Shown piece after piece: positions 11,359-23,597 of a DNA stretch of 64,000 nucleotides. Within the stretch, counting starts at the first letter, position 1. The number at the start of each line of letters is the position of its first letter. The stretch spans positions 127,357,735-127,421,734 of the forward strand of contig OY987298.1 of the NCBI GenBank assembly GCA_963920635.1, written 5' to 3'. The translations under genes and the position numbers were made by a program. This DNA comes from Pseudeuparius sepicola. Taxonomy: Eukaryota > Arthropoda > Insecta > Coleoptera > Anthribidae. The notes beneath the pieces are model-generated. The model was given only the letters and a program-made list of their open reading frames with translations. It did not search any database and was not told the DNA's origin.

Positions 11359-11360
11359 TA

Positions 11361-12279
11361 CAGGGTGATTCACCTAAAATTCCCGGCTTCATATCTCAAC
11401 AGCGAAATGAGATATTTTAGTTCCTTAAAAAAATGCTGGTAGAGCTCGTTGAAGACTTTATTTGTAGGCTCAATTTTAATTTTTCTATTGAAAATTATAG
11501 CTGACGCTGCGGTCGAAAGAAATTTTTCGTTCGCAGTGGCCTTGAAAAGTGGTGTATCAGAATTGTCCTTTAATTTGAAGCTAATTATGCGCTATAAACA
11601 AATTATGAAAAATAAACAGTTTTTTCGCGCATGTGGAAAATCTGTAGTAGACAATCCTAATATTTACAAAACAAAAAACAGAAATTAATTTTTTGAGGAG
11701 TTCTTTTGTCTATCCTAATATCTCACAGAGTTGTACAGGGTGCCCCAAGGAACAATGAGTATTTCTTAAAAGCGGAGCTTTTTTAAGGGGAACTGGGAAC
11801 GCCCCATATGTTTTTAGTTTTTTTACTCCGCACTCGTCATTACGGTTAAAACGGTGTAAAAATTTATTAACATTATCTTTTACCGTTTTTTAAATATTTA
11901 AATTTCAAATTTTATACTAAACAGAACATTATTTTTTTTTGTTTTGGAAATAATCTTAGGATTGTCCACTACAGATTTTCCACATGCATATACTGCCAAA
12001 TTTAAAGTGCGATACCTCAAAAACTATTAATTTTTCAAATTTTGTGTATATAGCACATCATTTGCTTCAAATTGAAGAACAATTCAGATGCACCTCTTTC
12101 CAAGGTCACTGCGAACGAAATTTTTCTTTAGACCGCAGCGCCATCTACAATTAGCAATAGAAAAATTCAATTTCAGTTTAAGAATAAAGTCTTTAACGAG
12201 CTCTACTTGTTTCTTTTTACGGAACTAAAATATCTCATTTCGTTGCTGAGATATGAGGTTGGGGAGTTTTAGGTGAATC
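11361..12279. mobile_element. Foldback CAGGGTG element (MITE), left part; right tip at 13756-13768
   Basis: The element begins CAGGGTGATTCACC after TA (11359-11360). Arms of about 330 bp pair (11361-11690 with about 11935-12279), including CTCAACAGCGAAATGAGATA and its inverted counterpart near 12240. The right arm stops at AGGTGAATC (12279), where a different element starts. The missing tip GTGAATCACCCTG reappears at 13756-13768, so the MITE was split by the insertion at 12280. An internal fragment at 11735 (TACAGGGTGCCCC) is a trace of another copy. Confidence 0.8.
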
Positions 12280-13220
12280 CAGTGGCGGTTCGTGGCATTG
12301 GGCAGGGTGGGCAGTGCCCAGCCAACCGGACAACGGAAAATAAAAAAAAGAATTTTTATCGTGTTCAACAATGGTATTAAATTTACCAATGAACTTCGTA
12401 GACTCACGACTGAAACCTATTATAGGTACCAAAATTCAAAATTTGAATTTGGTAATAATTATTATGGGTGCCCGGTTCTCCAGCCGTCCCAGCCGATGTC
12501 AATGGGCAAGCCCATAGCGGCCCGAGCGGTCGAATCTAGCCAAGCCATATGTCTGCGATGAGAGCTAACGCTAACGCTAAACGTAGGTTACGCATATGTT
12601 CGGGGTGGGCGAGCCCAGCCGACCCAGCGGCGAGCGGCCGGAAACAGCGACCGAACGAGGCCGTCTGCGCCTGTTATTTAATTTACAAATAAAGTCGCGA
12701 AAATTCAGAAAAAATGAATCCATGTTTATGTGAGTGTGTAACTATTAGTAATTAACAGTCAGTTATTAACTTCATTTTTGTTTTGGTAAGGTATGTAAAG
12801 TATAATACCAGTGACTATAGCTATAGTCACTGATAATACGTATATTTAAGTTCAGTTAATTAATCGCGCCTAATCGGTCCAATTTTAAAGAAATTAGAAT
12901 GAAAGTAAAGGGAAACCCGATTTAGATTTACATTCGAATTGCAAAAAAGTTATACTTATAACTTAGGTATACTTTATAATTTATCCTTATCACTTATCAT
13001 TTTATCAATCAAATCAGAAAGTAAAAGGAGTAACATAGGTTCCTTTGTTTTTTTCTTCAAATCTCAAATCTTATTATTTAGGAGTACATTAGAAAACAAA
13101 CAGAATTTTCCAATTTTCGGATCAGCGCCCTGAATTGAATAGTATTTCTTATTCTTATTTCTCAGTCTCCGGCCGGGACCGGCGACGCTGGCGGCGCGGC
13201 GAAGGCCAGGCGGGGCTAGC

Positions 13221-13528
13221 CCGGGCTCGTCCATTCATGAACGCTAGGGGGAGGAAGGTCTGGCCCGGGCTCGTCCATTCATGAACGCTAGGGGGGAGGA
13301 AGGTCTGGCCCGGGCTCGTCCATTCATGAACGCTAGGGGGGGGAAGGTCTGGCCCGGGCTCGTCCATTCATGAACGCTAGGGGGAGGAAGGTCTGGCCCG
13401 GGCCCGTCCATTCATGAACGCTAGGAGGAGGAAGGTCTGGCCCGGGCTCGTCCATTCATGAACGCTAGGGGGAGGAAGGTCTGGCCCGGGCCCGTCCATT
13501 CATGAACGCTAGGGGGAGGAAGGTCTGA
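13221..13528. repeat. GC-rich minisatellite, seven 44-bp units
   Basis: Units start with CCGGGCTCGTCCATTCATGA at 13221, 13265, 13310, 13354, 13398, 13442 and 13486; the last ends at GGTCTGAC. Period is 44 bp (45 once, from an extra G). Variants are CTCGTCC/CCCGTCC and GGGGAG/GGAGGAG. The open frame across it on the minus strand is only a translation of the repeat. Confidence 0.95.
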
Positions 13529-13540
13529 CTTCAAAACATG

Positions 13541-13752
13541 TCCAACGATAACGATATAGAGGAATAGATGACTGACTCACTGTAATAAAAATAAATCGAT
13601 TTTATTTTGCTTCTATAATTAGCGGGTCGGGGGGGGGGGGGGGGGGCAAAGACGAGGTAATTTGTTTACATTGGCATTTCTTAAATTCAGTCTTTTCTTT
13701 TTTGTATTGCATAATAAATCGTTTCTTTGATAGACTTGTATGTCTTGTATTC
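13541..13752 (+). repeat. Dispersed repeat, copy 1 (copy 2 at 18003-18190), with G18 tract
   Basis: GACGAGGTAATTTGTTTACA, TTGGCATTTCTTAAATTC and AATAGACTTGT-like segments occur in the same order at 18003-18190. Copy 1 contains an uninterrupted 18-G run at 13629-13646 where copy 2 has only short G runs. Confidence 0.75.
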
Positions 13753-13974
13753 ACCGTGAATCACCCTGAATATTCTGAAAACCTACTATTTAATACAGTT
13801 GTGGATTCCTATAGTACTTATAATAATATATGTTCGATACGTATCCAAAGTTGGTCGTTCAAAAACCTCTGCGATTCGAGTGACATTATATAATCTCGCC
13901 CAGCAAGCTCATTTCTACAGATATGAAAGGTATTCATTATATTGATTTTCTTCGAGGCACGACTTTTGGATATA

Positions 13975-15029
13975 CAGGGTGTCTCATTTTGATCTGGAAC
14001 ACCCCTGTAAAATTTGAACTGGCTTACGGATTTTAACGATTTTTTTTGTATACAGGGCCCTCCTAGACGTACTTATCAAACACTTTTCATTGACCATACG
14101 ATTATTCCAGGGCCGGATTAAAAAATTTTTTTGACCCAAAATTTCGAGTTAAGGTATCAGCGATTTTTTATCGGAAATCTGATAACGTGGCGTTAATCAG
14201 TGCCCCTGAAAACCCCCAGATTCCAAATTTCAAGAAATTATTCCCACAAATTATACTTTTTACACTGCATCACAATTGCAAAAAATCAAAATTTCAATTT
14301 GAGTTCAGCTATTAAGGTGGCTATGGAAACAAGTGAAAATGGTAAAAAAGAGGTCCACAGGGGACAATAGTAGTAAACCTGATCGGAAACTGTACTCGGT
14401 TTATCTTTTCAGTATTGCTGTATAGCACAAATTTTATGCCACTTTGAGAAACGTTAATTTTTACTTTTTTTGGTACATATAATAAAGTATAAGATTATAC
14501 ACTACAAAGTACGTATTTGAAGAATGTAATTAGAAACAGCAATATTTTAAACGGCAGAAATGTATTGACGAATCGATTAGAAATTACATTTTATACCCAC
14601 TAAATTATTAGTGACACCTAAATTATTTTAGCAACATCAACTCCTGAATAATATTTGTTGTGAAAATGCATAAACTGACATTTCTGCAAGCCATTGTTTT
14701 TCCACGGCTGCCTGCGACGGCAGCGAGCTCTCTTGCGTCTCAAATGGCATACAATTTGTACTGTACAGTAATAATGAAAAGAGAAACCGAGTACAGTTTC
14801 CGATCAGGTTTATTACCATTGTCCTCTGTGGACATCTTTTTACCATTTTCACTTGTTTCCATAGCCACCTTAATAGCTGAACTCAAATTGAAATTTTGAT
14901 TTTTTTAAATTGTGATGCAGTGTAAAAAGTATAATTCGTGTAAATAATTTCTTGAAATTTGGAATCTGGGTGTTTACAGGGGCGCAGATTAACGCCACGT
15001 TATCAGATTTCCGATAAAAAAATCGCTGA
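13975..15029. mobile_element. Truncated foldback CAGGGTG element
   Basis: The left end CAGGGTGTCTCATTTTG follows TA. Long arms pair between about 14150-14420 and 14780-15029; for example ATCGGAAATCTGATAACGTG at 14169 has its inverted copy at about 14998-15017. Pairing stops at 15029 (AATCGCTGAT) and the terminal ~175 bp of the right arm are missing. The open frames inside are arm sequence, not genes. Confidence 0.75.
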
Positions 15030-15760
15030 TGGCGAGGCGCAATCGCCAGTAATGCCGAGTCGATGACAGGGGGAAGAATTCGGCTATTCTCTCGTCGTTT
15101 CGCGTTGTGGTTCGTAGAAGCCGCTGATGTCGCCGGACTCTACTCACAGTTCGTTCTCTTGTAAACCTTGTTGCTTGTTGTGCGATATTACAACTAGAAT
15201 CGGCTAGCTACACGAGAAAATTACTACCGGTACAATCTTATGGAAATATCACGTCATGCAGTAGCAGTTTTATTATACGCCACTCGCCAGTATGGGCCTA
15301 TAACCGTATCATAACAGATTTCTTATGCGCGCCAGGAGGTGCTAAGTTCTGATGCTGACGAACATAATAAACTTGTGGTTACTGGTGGTACTTTTGAAAA
15401 ACTCGTCTAAAGAGTACTGGCAGGTAGTGCATTTGTACGTTTTGTGCACAGTTTTAATTGATTGGAAATCAGAAAAGAGTCAAAATGTAATAGATCAACT
15501 TAGACCATGATTTTTTTATCGTCCCAGCAGAATATCTTGCTATTTTTTTGATTTCTGTGAAAACGTAAAACCTAAAAATTACAATATGTTGTGCATCTGG
15601 CAACTGTACACCAGCCTTAATGAGCGAGCTTATCAGTTCACGAGGCAAGCGTCGTTAATTAGGGGTCTTAACGCGCTTCGGAAAATATTTTTTTATTTTT
15701 TTTTGTTGACTATTGAACTATTTTGGTTCACCTGTGGTTAAAAAAATACATCATTGATGA
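15030..15760. other. Non-coding, moderately GC-rich, unassigned
   Basis: No coding potential seen. The last ~100 bp (to 15769, ...GAATCACCCTG) form the right end of a CAGGGTG element whose left end I could not locate. Confidence 0.35.
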
Positions 15761-15790
15761 ATCACCCTGTATACAGGGCGTCCCGGAACA
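15761..15790. mobile_element. Two CAGGGTG-type ends back to back
   Basis: ATCACCCTG ends at 15769 and CAGGGCGTCC begins at 15774, separated only by TATA. One element appears to have inserted at the TA of another. Neither partner end was identified. Confidence 0.6.
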
Positions 15791-16765
15791 TGTGGAACAT
15801 ATTATGCTGCGTAGCTCTTCGACTTTGTAAAACAAATGCAGTAATTTAAATATTTCTTCCTAGAGGCACTATCCGTCAATCTATGTCCTCCAAAAGTGGA
15901 GGAGGTGAAATTATATCCCATGTTATGGGCCACAGGCCACATATTAATCAGGGTGTATCGGTCATCAGTACATTAGCTTTAAGGGCATGTAGGGAAAAAT
16001 ACGCTTGTTAGGAATCTGCAATTAAAATTATCCTAAAGTGCATAGGTATTAACGTCAGAAATATATTTTTTTAAAACGCGTCTAAAACCCGTTAACCCGA
16101 CGCTTCCATGACCTTTCCGGGTATATCACCACCAGGGGACCCAGCATGTCACCGTCTATCACATAGGAAAAGTGAAGCCTTGAGGGGAAGTTTGTTTTCT
16201 GTATACTCCAAGGAGACCACATAAGTGGGCTGATACAAGGTTATGTTATATGTCAGTGTCCAACTGCCATCAGGTTTTATGTGACATGCAAGTGCCATAG
16301 ATTCCAAAGGAGGCAAAATATTTCCCATCATAGTTCACAATTTTTAAGTTTTCTAACTTCCAGATAGTCAATTAAAGGTAACGCGGCCGCCTGTAGTAGT
16401 CCCAATAATTGCAACCAGATTTTTCTTGTCTCACCGTTAGTAAACCTACAATTCCCATTACGTGGGCATTACGTATAAGTAGGTAGTTCGAAACAAATCG
16501 TATTTCGAAAATTTCAAATATAAAGCAGGTAGCTTCAGTCAGGTCTTTTTTTAAACAGTTTTTATCTACAACTATAACTTTATTTTACGTTTGTGAGGTA
16601 CCTTGGGAGATAAATAAAATTACAAAAATTTTAAAAGGAGCACCGAGAAAAACTACATGATAAGAACTAAGTACAAGACCTAATCTTATTAGTCCATCCC
16701 GAAATCTGTGAAAGTTCTTTTGGTAGATACATTCAACAAGGGAAGAAAGTTCAAGTACTTACCTA
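15791..16765. other. Interior of a decayed element and unassigned sequence
   Basis: The first part presumably belongs to the element beginning at 15774; a CAGGGTGTATCGG motif at 15952 is another trace. No coding region or clear right end seen. Confidence 0.3.
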
Positions 16766-16768
16766 TTA

Positions 16769-16923
16769 GGCCTGGTTCATACAGCTTCTTTATCTTTTAA
16801 TTTTTCTTTATCTTTAATAAATATTAAATGTCATTGGTCAGTTCAAATCAAGGGACAAATGCCATTGGTTATTTCTTAAAGATAAAGTAAAATTGAAAGA
16901 TAAAGAAGCTGCATGAACCAGGC
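16769..16923. mobile_element. 155-bp MITE, PIF/Harbinger-like
   Basis: GGCCTGGTTCATACAGCTTC at the left and the inverted GAAGCTGCATGAACCAGGC at the right form ~35-bp TIRs extending through TCTTTATCTTT. TTA flanks both sides (16766-16768 and 16924-16926), the 3-bp TWA duplication typical of PIF/Harbinger elements. There is no coding sequence. Confidence 0.75.
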
Positions 16924-16926
16924 TTA

Positions 16927-18002
16927 ATACCTACATATTATAAATGGTTTAAGGAACCTGGTAACAAGGTGCAATAACGACAAATTCTCAAATAAGCAAA
17001 ATTGGCACTGACTTACCATACTTATATTACTTAAATTCCTGGAAATAATTGCAGGAAACCAAATTCAAATATAAAATGAATTTGATTCATTTGGCACTTG
17101 CCATATTCTGTGTTTGTTGACAGGACATTGTCAAGTCTAATTTTTAGAAATCATGGAAACCATTATCAATTATTACTAACAATCAAAGTACCTGTTATAT
17201 TCATAGATTCTCCAATAAAATGGCATACTTGGCATCATTGAGACCATTAGAATGATGAAAGAAACGGCCTCACTTTGTAAAGTATACAATGATGGGTCCC
17301 CTTATTTTAAAGGGTCCCTGATCACCACGGACCTCTACCGTTTTCCCTCCATTCCCCTGTGAAGCGTTGCCAAACGTATTGCTTTTTCACAGAACTCGAG
17401 AAATCGTCTTTCATCTAATTTTTGAACTCCTTAATGGTTCTATTAGCGAATAGAATTTTCCTTGCGGATGTCGTACTCCCTTCTTGTGTTTATTATCAAA
17501 AAAAAATCCTCTCCAAAATCACAAAAAGCACTATGTAACTAAGTAGTTGCATTGTTTTTATATGATGGCCACGAATGTATGTTTAAAGGAAATACGAACA
17601 AAACACTTTAAAAACGATTTAAAACTAAATACGAGGATAGTGAGTTTTTTAAATATTTAAATAATACCTACTTAAATGGAAATTGTAATTTGTGACATTT
17701 CAAAATAACTTAATATTGCTATAAAATTAATACTTCCTCTCGTTTTTCCCTTAGTGTAATAATTTAACACTAATCAATGCTATTTGTAAAGAAAAAAAAA
17801 GTTAGTCATAACTTATCAAATATCAAAAGAAATCTTGGATATTGCCTGTAAATTAAAAAAATATATATATCGAAAAAATGTTTTAATGAACCCGTTAAAA
17901 TAAGCCACAAATGAAACAGTAGGTAAAATTAAAAATACTTGCCGCTCCATAGAATTTTGCTGGAAAAAGCAGGATTTGCTACGGACTTCAAACTGCAAAA
18001 TT
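16927..18002. other. Non-coding, nothing recognised
   Basis: AT-rich sequence without supported coding regions or repeat ends. Confidence 0.35.
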
Positions 18003-18190
18003 CAAACGATATATTATATATACCTAGGAATGGATGACTCACGCTAATACAAATAAGTCTGTTTTATTGTGCTTCTACATTACGGGGTTTGGGGGTAGAA
18101 GACGAGGTAATTAGTTTACATTGGCATTTCCTAAATTCGGTCTTTCCTATTTTGTAACTCATAATAAATAGTTTTTTAATAGACTTGTGT
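18003..18190 (+). repeat. Dispersed repeat, copy 2 (copy 1 at 13541-13752)
   Basis: Shares GACGAGGTAATTAGTTTACA, TTGGCATTTCCTAAATTC and ATAATAAATAG segments with copy 1 in order, with roughly three-quarters identity by eye. It lacks the minisatellite and the long G run. Confidence 0.7.
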
Positions 18191-19792
18191 ATCTTAAATA
18201 TGCTAAATACTTATATTTGCAAAATAACCTAGGTAAATCGTATAAAAAACTGGAAACAATAACAATAAAATCTAAGGTAATTTTTCCGTAAGTATTCTCC
18301 ATTCTCCAAACCCTCGCGTGGGTATACCTCCTCGAAATTGTCCGATTCATACATCTATAAGAGTGTCTTTAAATTACCTTTGGTTTTATAGTAACACTAT
18401 GTGCCGTTATATTATTACCTAAGAAATAATATATTCTTAGGTAATAAATATTATTTGTGTGTGCGCATGAATAATTCAATACCCAGTTCGTGGGATAGCA
18501 AACAAAATCACAAATATGTGGATATCTACCAACAGGAATAATTTCCAAAGGTACCTAATTTTAAAACCATTCTTGATCCACTATGAAATGTGACAACAAC
18601 GCGGTACTCCCTCTCCCAATCTAACGTTGATGGAGGGGAAATGGCATCGCGAGAGGAAAGGAGGCTTGCTCTAGCAGCTGGTGTAATCCAGCTGCGATAT
18701 ATTACACAAAGGGACATCGAGTAAACTTTTTTTGGGGGGGTTACGCCGTTGAAGCTAATGTACTGATGACAGATCATCCTTGGATGTGTATTTAATTCGA
18801 GATACATTTGATCATGAAATCATTTTTGTTGAACGAGAAACTCTAATTACCCAATAATAATTAAACGCTCTTATACAAGGGAAAAACTAATTCGTAGAAC
18901 AGAGGACCACAAAAAACGTTTTTACTAACAGGTTATTGCAAGTGTCAGTAACTATTTTTATTTCGCCACAGTTGCACCCTGTATAAATGATAAATTCCAA
19001 TCGAATCAATGCAGAGGTACATTAGATGCACTAGATTTGCGATGAAAATTACTTAGCAGTTCCTCAAGTGTTTATAAAAGTTTAAATGAGCCTGCGGTTG
19101 CTTACATTACATTCCTTCTAAAGTAATTTTACAGTAATTTTTCAAAGCAGGCGGCTCTCTCCACAAAAGTACTTTATAATTCGAGATCCGCAAAGATAAC
19201 ACGAATTTATTTCCAGCAGTAGGAAATCGTACATCTCTATTAGCTTCGTTGCAAACTTCTCTGTGACGGTAATGGGCAGGTTGAAAAATTCTAACAGATA
19301 ACCCAATTGTGTGTACAACGGTGATTATGGTAATATTATTTCTTCAGCACACTTTGTCTCAACTTGATTGCTAGATAATATGAGGCGATGCATATTAGCA
19401 AAATAATCTTGCAGCAAGGAGATAAATTACATGGAAAATTATATCAAGTAATTTATTATTACAACTTATTAATATAATGTATACTCGAATGTATATAATA
19501 ATTATTATTCTATCAAATGGTTTTAATTCATTCCATACTGTACTTCGTACTATACGCTTGGGCCTTTCGTTTATTCTCAGCAACCAATATTTTGAATTAA
19601 GTATTGTAAGAATGATTTTCCCAACATTCTTGGGTTTGTGAGATTTTCTATCAAATTAATAGTAAAATAATGCATACCTACATGCTGTTTTTCTCAGGGT
19701 CTGCATTTCTGCGTTATTTAGGAATAGAAATGTGTAGAAAAGTTTCTAAAAAAATTCCTGTTTCTACATTAAACACAAATGCCAGTTATTTA
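18191..19792. other. Non-coding; one isolated CACCCTG end near 18980
   Basis: GCACCCTGTATAAA at about 18975 is a lone right end. The segment around 19280-19329 resembles 10372-10418. No gene supported. Confidence 0.35.
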
Positions 19793-19794
19793 TA

Positions 19795-20443
19795 CAGGGT
19801 GTTTTTAACATTTCTCATTAAAACAGCTTCCAAGTGGCAGGTGTCAACTGAAAGCTTCTTTTTATTACTGGCGTGTACTGAATCAATAGGCTTGCTTATG
19901 GAAGCTTATTGTAACACAAAAACAAAAGTTTGAAAAAATGAAATTGATTTAGAACTTTTTCCCAACATAAAAAAATGTACAAAAATAGCGGTCATCTCAT
20001 TCAACATAACAAGATGGTAGTAGGACTCGTGCATATGGGACAATAAGCTGTATGCAGGCTGATCTCCTACAACTGCAGAGGATTTTGTACCCTATAATTT
20101 TTATTTAAAACATTTTTCTTAGCATCGAAAATAAGTGTTACATGTAGATTATTTCCGAAGAACGAAGTTTGGTTTTATTTTCCTTTGCAGTTGAATAATT
20201 CATAAACGATGGTTCCGACACCAAATAATGGTATGAAATAAAATCAAGTTGTAATTTGCCAGCAAATTAGAAAATGTGCGAAAATACAGGCCATCCCATA
20301 TCAAATAACAAAGTTTGCTGTATGTAAACTGATCTCCTATAATTGTAGAATGTTTGGAAGCGTTTAATTTTTATTTGAAACTTTTTCATAAGTCGAAAAT
20401 AAAGGAGATAAATACTGAAAACCATCTTAAGTGGGACACCCTG
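19795..20443. mobile_element. CAGGGTGT-bounded element with internal direct repeat
   Basis: CAGGGTGTTTTTAAC begins after TA and ...GGGACACCCTG ends before TA (20444-20445). The inverted match is short (about 8 bp). Two similar direct segments, about 19976-20140 and 20268-20420 (both with CTGATCTCCTA and AATTTTTATTT), lie ~290 bp apart. Sequence like 19910-19965 also recurs just outside at 20450-20490, so this may be two overlapping insertions of one family. Confidence 0.5.
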
Positions 20444-20493
20444 TATAAGTTCCAAAACACAAAAATAAAATGACTTAGGAACTTTTTCCATGT

Positions 20494-23008
20494 ATATTAT
20501 ATATATATATTACCTGTGTTATGGTCACATAAGAGTGGTGTTGATATAGGTAACATAATTTGGGAAATACCTACAATCAGTTTTGACAACGTTTTAGAAG
20601 CAAACGACAGCGGGTTCACACACAAAAATACAAACTAGCACTGAAGTAGTTACACGGCTAGGTTCTCTTGAAATTGAAATAACGATATTTCAATAAATTA
20701 CTATCATCATATATTATGGTAGGTTTTTTTATTTTATTTAAAGTTGTATTTGTGTAGATTAGTTGGTTATAAAGTATCAACCGCCACACTTCATTTGATG
20801 TTTCCCAGTTGATGCGATGCTATGGAGATGTTAGTGTTAGTGGGTGGTGGTAGAGAATCTAATTTGGAGTGGAAAAGTTCACACGTATGTTCACATTATG
20901 TTTAATAAGAAAGGTACAGGACGTGGCAAATTACAGTCATAAAAAATTTAATGTGCCAATTAAAACTAATGTTGAAGAAACTAATTTTCAGCAGAAAAGT
21001 TCGTATAAATATAAGTGAAAACACGGCTAATGAGTAAAGTGCAAGTTGTTCAAAATTAATCTGAAAACACTTTTCGAGTGTTACCTAGCAGGTTACCTAT
21101 TCAGCACAAAATTTAAGCATTCTAGGAAAAATTTTAAAGAAACCCTTCTTTTGCAAAACCGATAATTAATTAATACGTCAGTCAGCTCAATTTTTATGTT
21201 CTACGGGGAAGAGCGGAGTGGTACGAGGGAATGTAGGAGAAGTTGTTGATCGAGAAGCCGTAGAATTGGCGCAACGTTGCCGCACTTACCCGAAATTCTG
21301 GATTTCTTGCTCATTTCTCGTGACTATAGTGGCAACATTTATGAGGCCACTCCTGTACGTAAAAAGTAAAAAAAAATGTTTCATTGGCTGAAAGTTTTAG
21401 TTCCGAATTTCTGTGTTATAGGGGAAGATCTTTTTTTGAAGATCAGCGTGGTATAATTGAAATTCGCGCTATCTTTCCGAGCAAATTTATGCAGTTTCTA
21501 TTTCCTTTGTCACTTGTGGCCCGGTTCTGCGAAAACGATAGGGCCAACTGTATCCGGACCGGCACAATGAAACGGAAGACTGCGGAGACCTTCCGTGACG
21601 GCCGACTCAAAGTTAAATAATAGCCAGCTCGCGATATCACTGCAAAATGTTTCATCTAATTCGCCTCTATTCAATTTACGAATTACGTCGCATATTTTGA
21701 AATGCAATAATAATTATTGAACTGCCGAGAAATCACGGAAGGATAATTGCGAATGTGGTGCTGGCGTGACAATGTGTCAAACTAAAATAATTAAGCACAA
21801 AACGTGCCTCATGATACGTCCATAGATAAATTCTGGTTGGGTAGTTGAATCTAGATTATGAATATTTTATCGCATGTCATTATTGTGTTGTTTCAACAGA
21901 CAAAATTTAAGACACTAATTTTTAGATAACTATATAAGCCTCGTCCGCACATTTGCTTTTTAGATGCCTACATCTCGATCTACATAATTATATATAGATA
22001 TATCGGAGACCATTCATTAATCTTATGAGTCACCGGTATGCGCGTATATACATATTCACACTTAAGAAAGTGTGAATACCCTATCTTGGAATTTTTATTT
22101 TTACAATATTCGAGTGCCTCTTTTTGCGTCATGATGTGGGAAGATGCTATATCTATGGGAGCATTTCAAGTCATACAAATCTCTCTATTATGATCATGTT
22201 TATGCCCCTAAAGTAGCAAACATATTATTAGCGACTCTCTTTACAGAAAATCTAACCCCGCAACCTTATTTAGCATCCTTGATAATGGTGAGTAATAATT
22301 GTGGTACCCACAAGTAATTGTGTGCTTCCTTTGTGATCTATTTTATAATTTTTATGTTGGCAATAAAATATTAAAAGTTAAACTTAACTTCTATACGCTT
22401 AGTTGTAATTACAATTAATAACATTTATGTCAAATTATTGCATTGGACTTTTTCGGAAGGTTGAAATCATGTGTTTTGATTTATTAAAAATAAACACCTA
22501 AGAAGTATAGGTAAGTAAAGCGGGCGCACTCTAAGGTGAGACGCACGGCCTGAGGTGTGCAGAGGGATGTGGTCTGGACTCCTATTCCGCGTCGCGTTGG
22601 TTATGATAACAGACAGAGGAAACATAACATAAGCTACTCAGTAGTCTACTTTGTCACTTTCTCTTGATTTTTATTTAATTTTCTTTAAAGACTAGGTCAA
22701 GTATTAAATTTAATCCAAAAATAAAAAGAAAGATAGTGATGACTTGCGAAGGCAAAGACGAACACTTAGTTAAGTAGGTTATTATTATGAGTAGGTATGC
22801 AGAAAAGTATAATATTAACCTCCCCCTCTAATTCAAATAAATACTATTCGGGATATATTATCTTCGAGCATCTTCAGCACATTGGGAACATCCTTCAACA
22901 TTTTAGGAACATGCTTGAGAATTTTTTGAAAAATCAGGATTTTTCAGAACATTTTACGACACGTACCTATACTTATTAACCTATGCTATTTTGCTATAAT
23001 GAAATACC
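20494..23008. other. Non-coding, unassigned
   Basis: Somewhat GC-richer unique-looking sequence at about 21200-21620; the rest is AT-rich. Overlapping open frames at 21384-21707 on both strands show no domain. No repeat ends recognised. Confidence 0.35.
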
Positions 23009-23010
23009 TA

Positions 23011-23597
23011 CAGGGTGTCCTAAGATGTGTGAAAGACAAAAAAATGTTCCGCCTCGCTTGATTTGAAAATGTATTTTATCATATTTTTAGTTTTGAAAAA
23101 TCAAAGTATAGGCTTTGGCATGAGGAAAATATTAGTTTTCTGCCTAGGGAAAATGCCTTTTCTATAGAAGTTATGGGAGAATTTTACTATATACGAAAGT
23201 TGTTCAGAATGAAAAATTATGCCAATGTAAAAAGTCTAAGAGACGAACTCTGCTTACTTTTATTTTTCTTTTTTGCAAACTTTTAATTTTTTAATGGGCA
23301 AGGTGCCTTTCCTCTGCAAAATACTGGACATATTTATTTTGAACAACTTTCCCTAATACAATTTTCGCGTATTTTGCACAGGACGAGCACATTGCCGATT
23401 AGTCTCAAACTTTGAGTATATGGGCAAAATTTTATATATTCCGAACAAAGTTTCTTAATAAAATTTTTCCTTATATTAGTACACTCTTTCTACACCTACA
23501 GAAAATAATTTTTTCCTCATTCCAAGACCTACTCTGATTTTCGAAACTAAAAATATGACACACATTGCTTTAAAATCAAGCGGCGCGGGACACCCTG
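23011..23597. mobile_element. 587-bp CAGGGTGTCC MITE
   Basis: CAGGGTGTCCTAAGATG starts after TA (23009-23010) and GCGGGACACCCTG ends before TA (23598-23599). Arms pair imperfectly over ~160 bp: GCTTGATTT, CATATTTTTAGTTT and CATGAGGAAAA-like blocks occur inverted on the right. There is no coding sequence. Confidence 0.85.

Larger units (their letters stand above)
12280..13755. mobile_element. hAT-like insertion carrying a minisatellite
   Basis: This insert begins CAGTGGCGGTTCGTGG, the same nine terminal bases as the hAT element at 52851. It interrupts the foldback element, and GTGAATC occurs on both sides (12273-12279 and 13756-13762; over 8 bp one mismatch). Its right terminus (...GTATTCACC) is not a clean copy of the left terminus. 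Inside are GC-rich sequence (12590-12670, 13160-13220), seven 44-bp minisatellite units, an 18-G run and a segment shared with 18003-18190. No transposase coding sequence is visible, so it would be non-autonomous. Confidence 0.55.

Noticed and set aside
13155..13367. Proline-rich repeated open frame on the minus strand
   Set aside because: It is simply the translation of the 44-bp minisatellite, whose 44/45-bp period would shift frame in every unit.
14637..14899. Opposite-strand open frames of ~70-80 codons
   Set aside because: They lie in the arms of the foldback element at 13975-15029, which explains the sequence.
18622..18650. CGTTGATGGAGG resembling the left terminus of the micro-insertions
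   Set aside because: No matching right terminus within 60 bp and no flanking duplication; treated as coincidence or an undetectable remnant.
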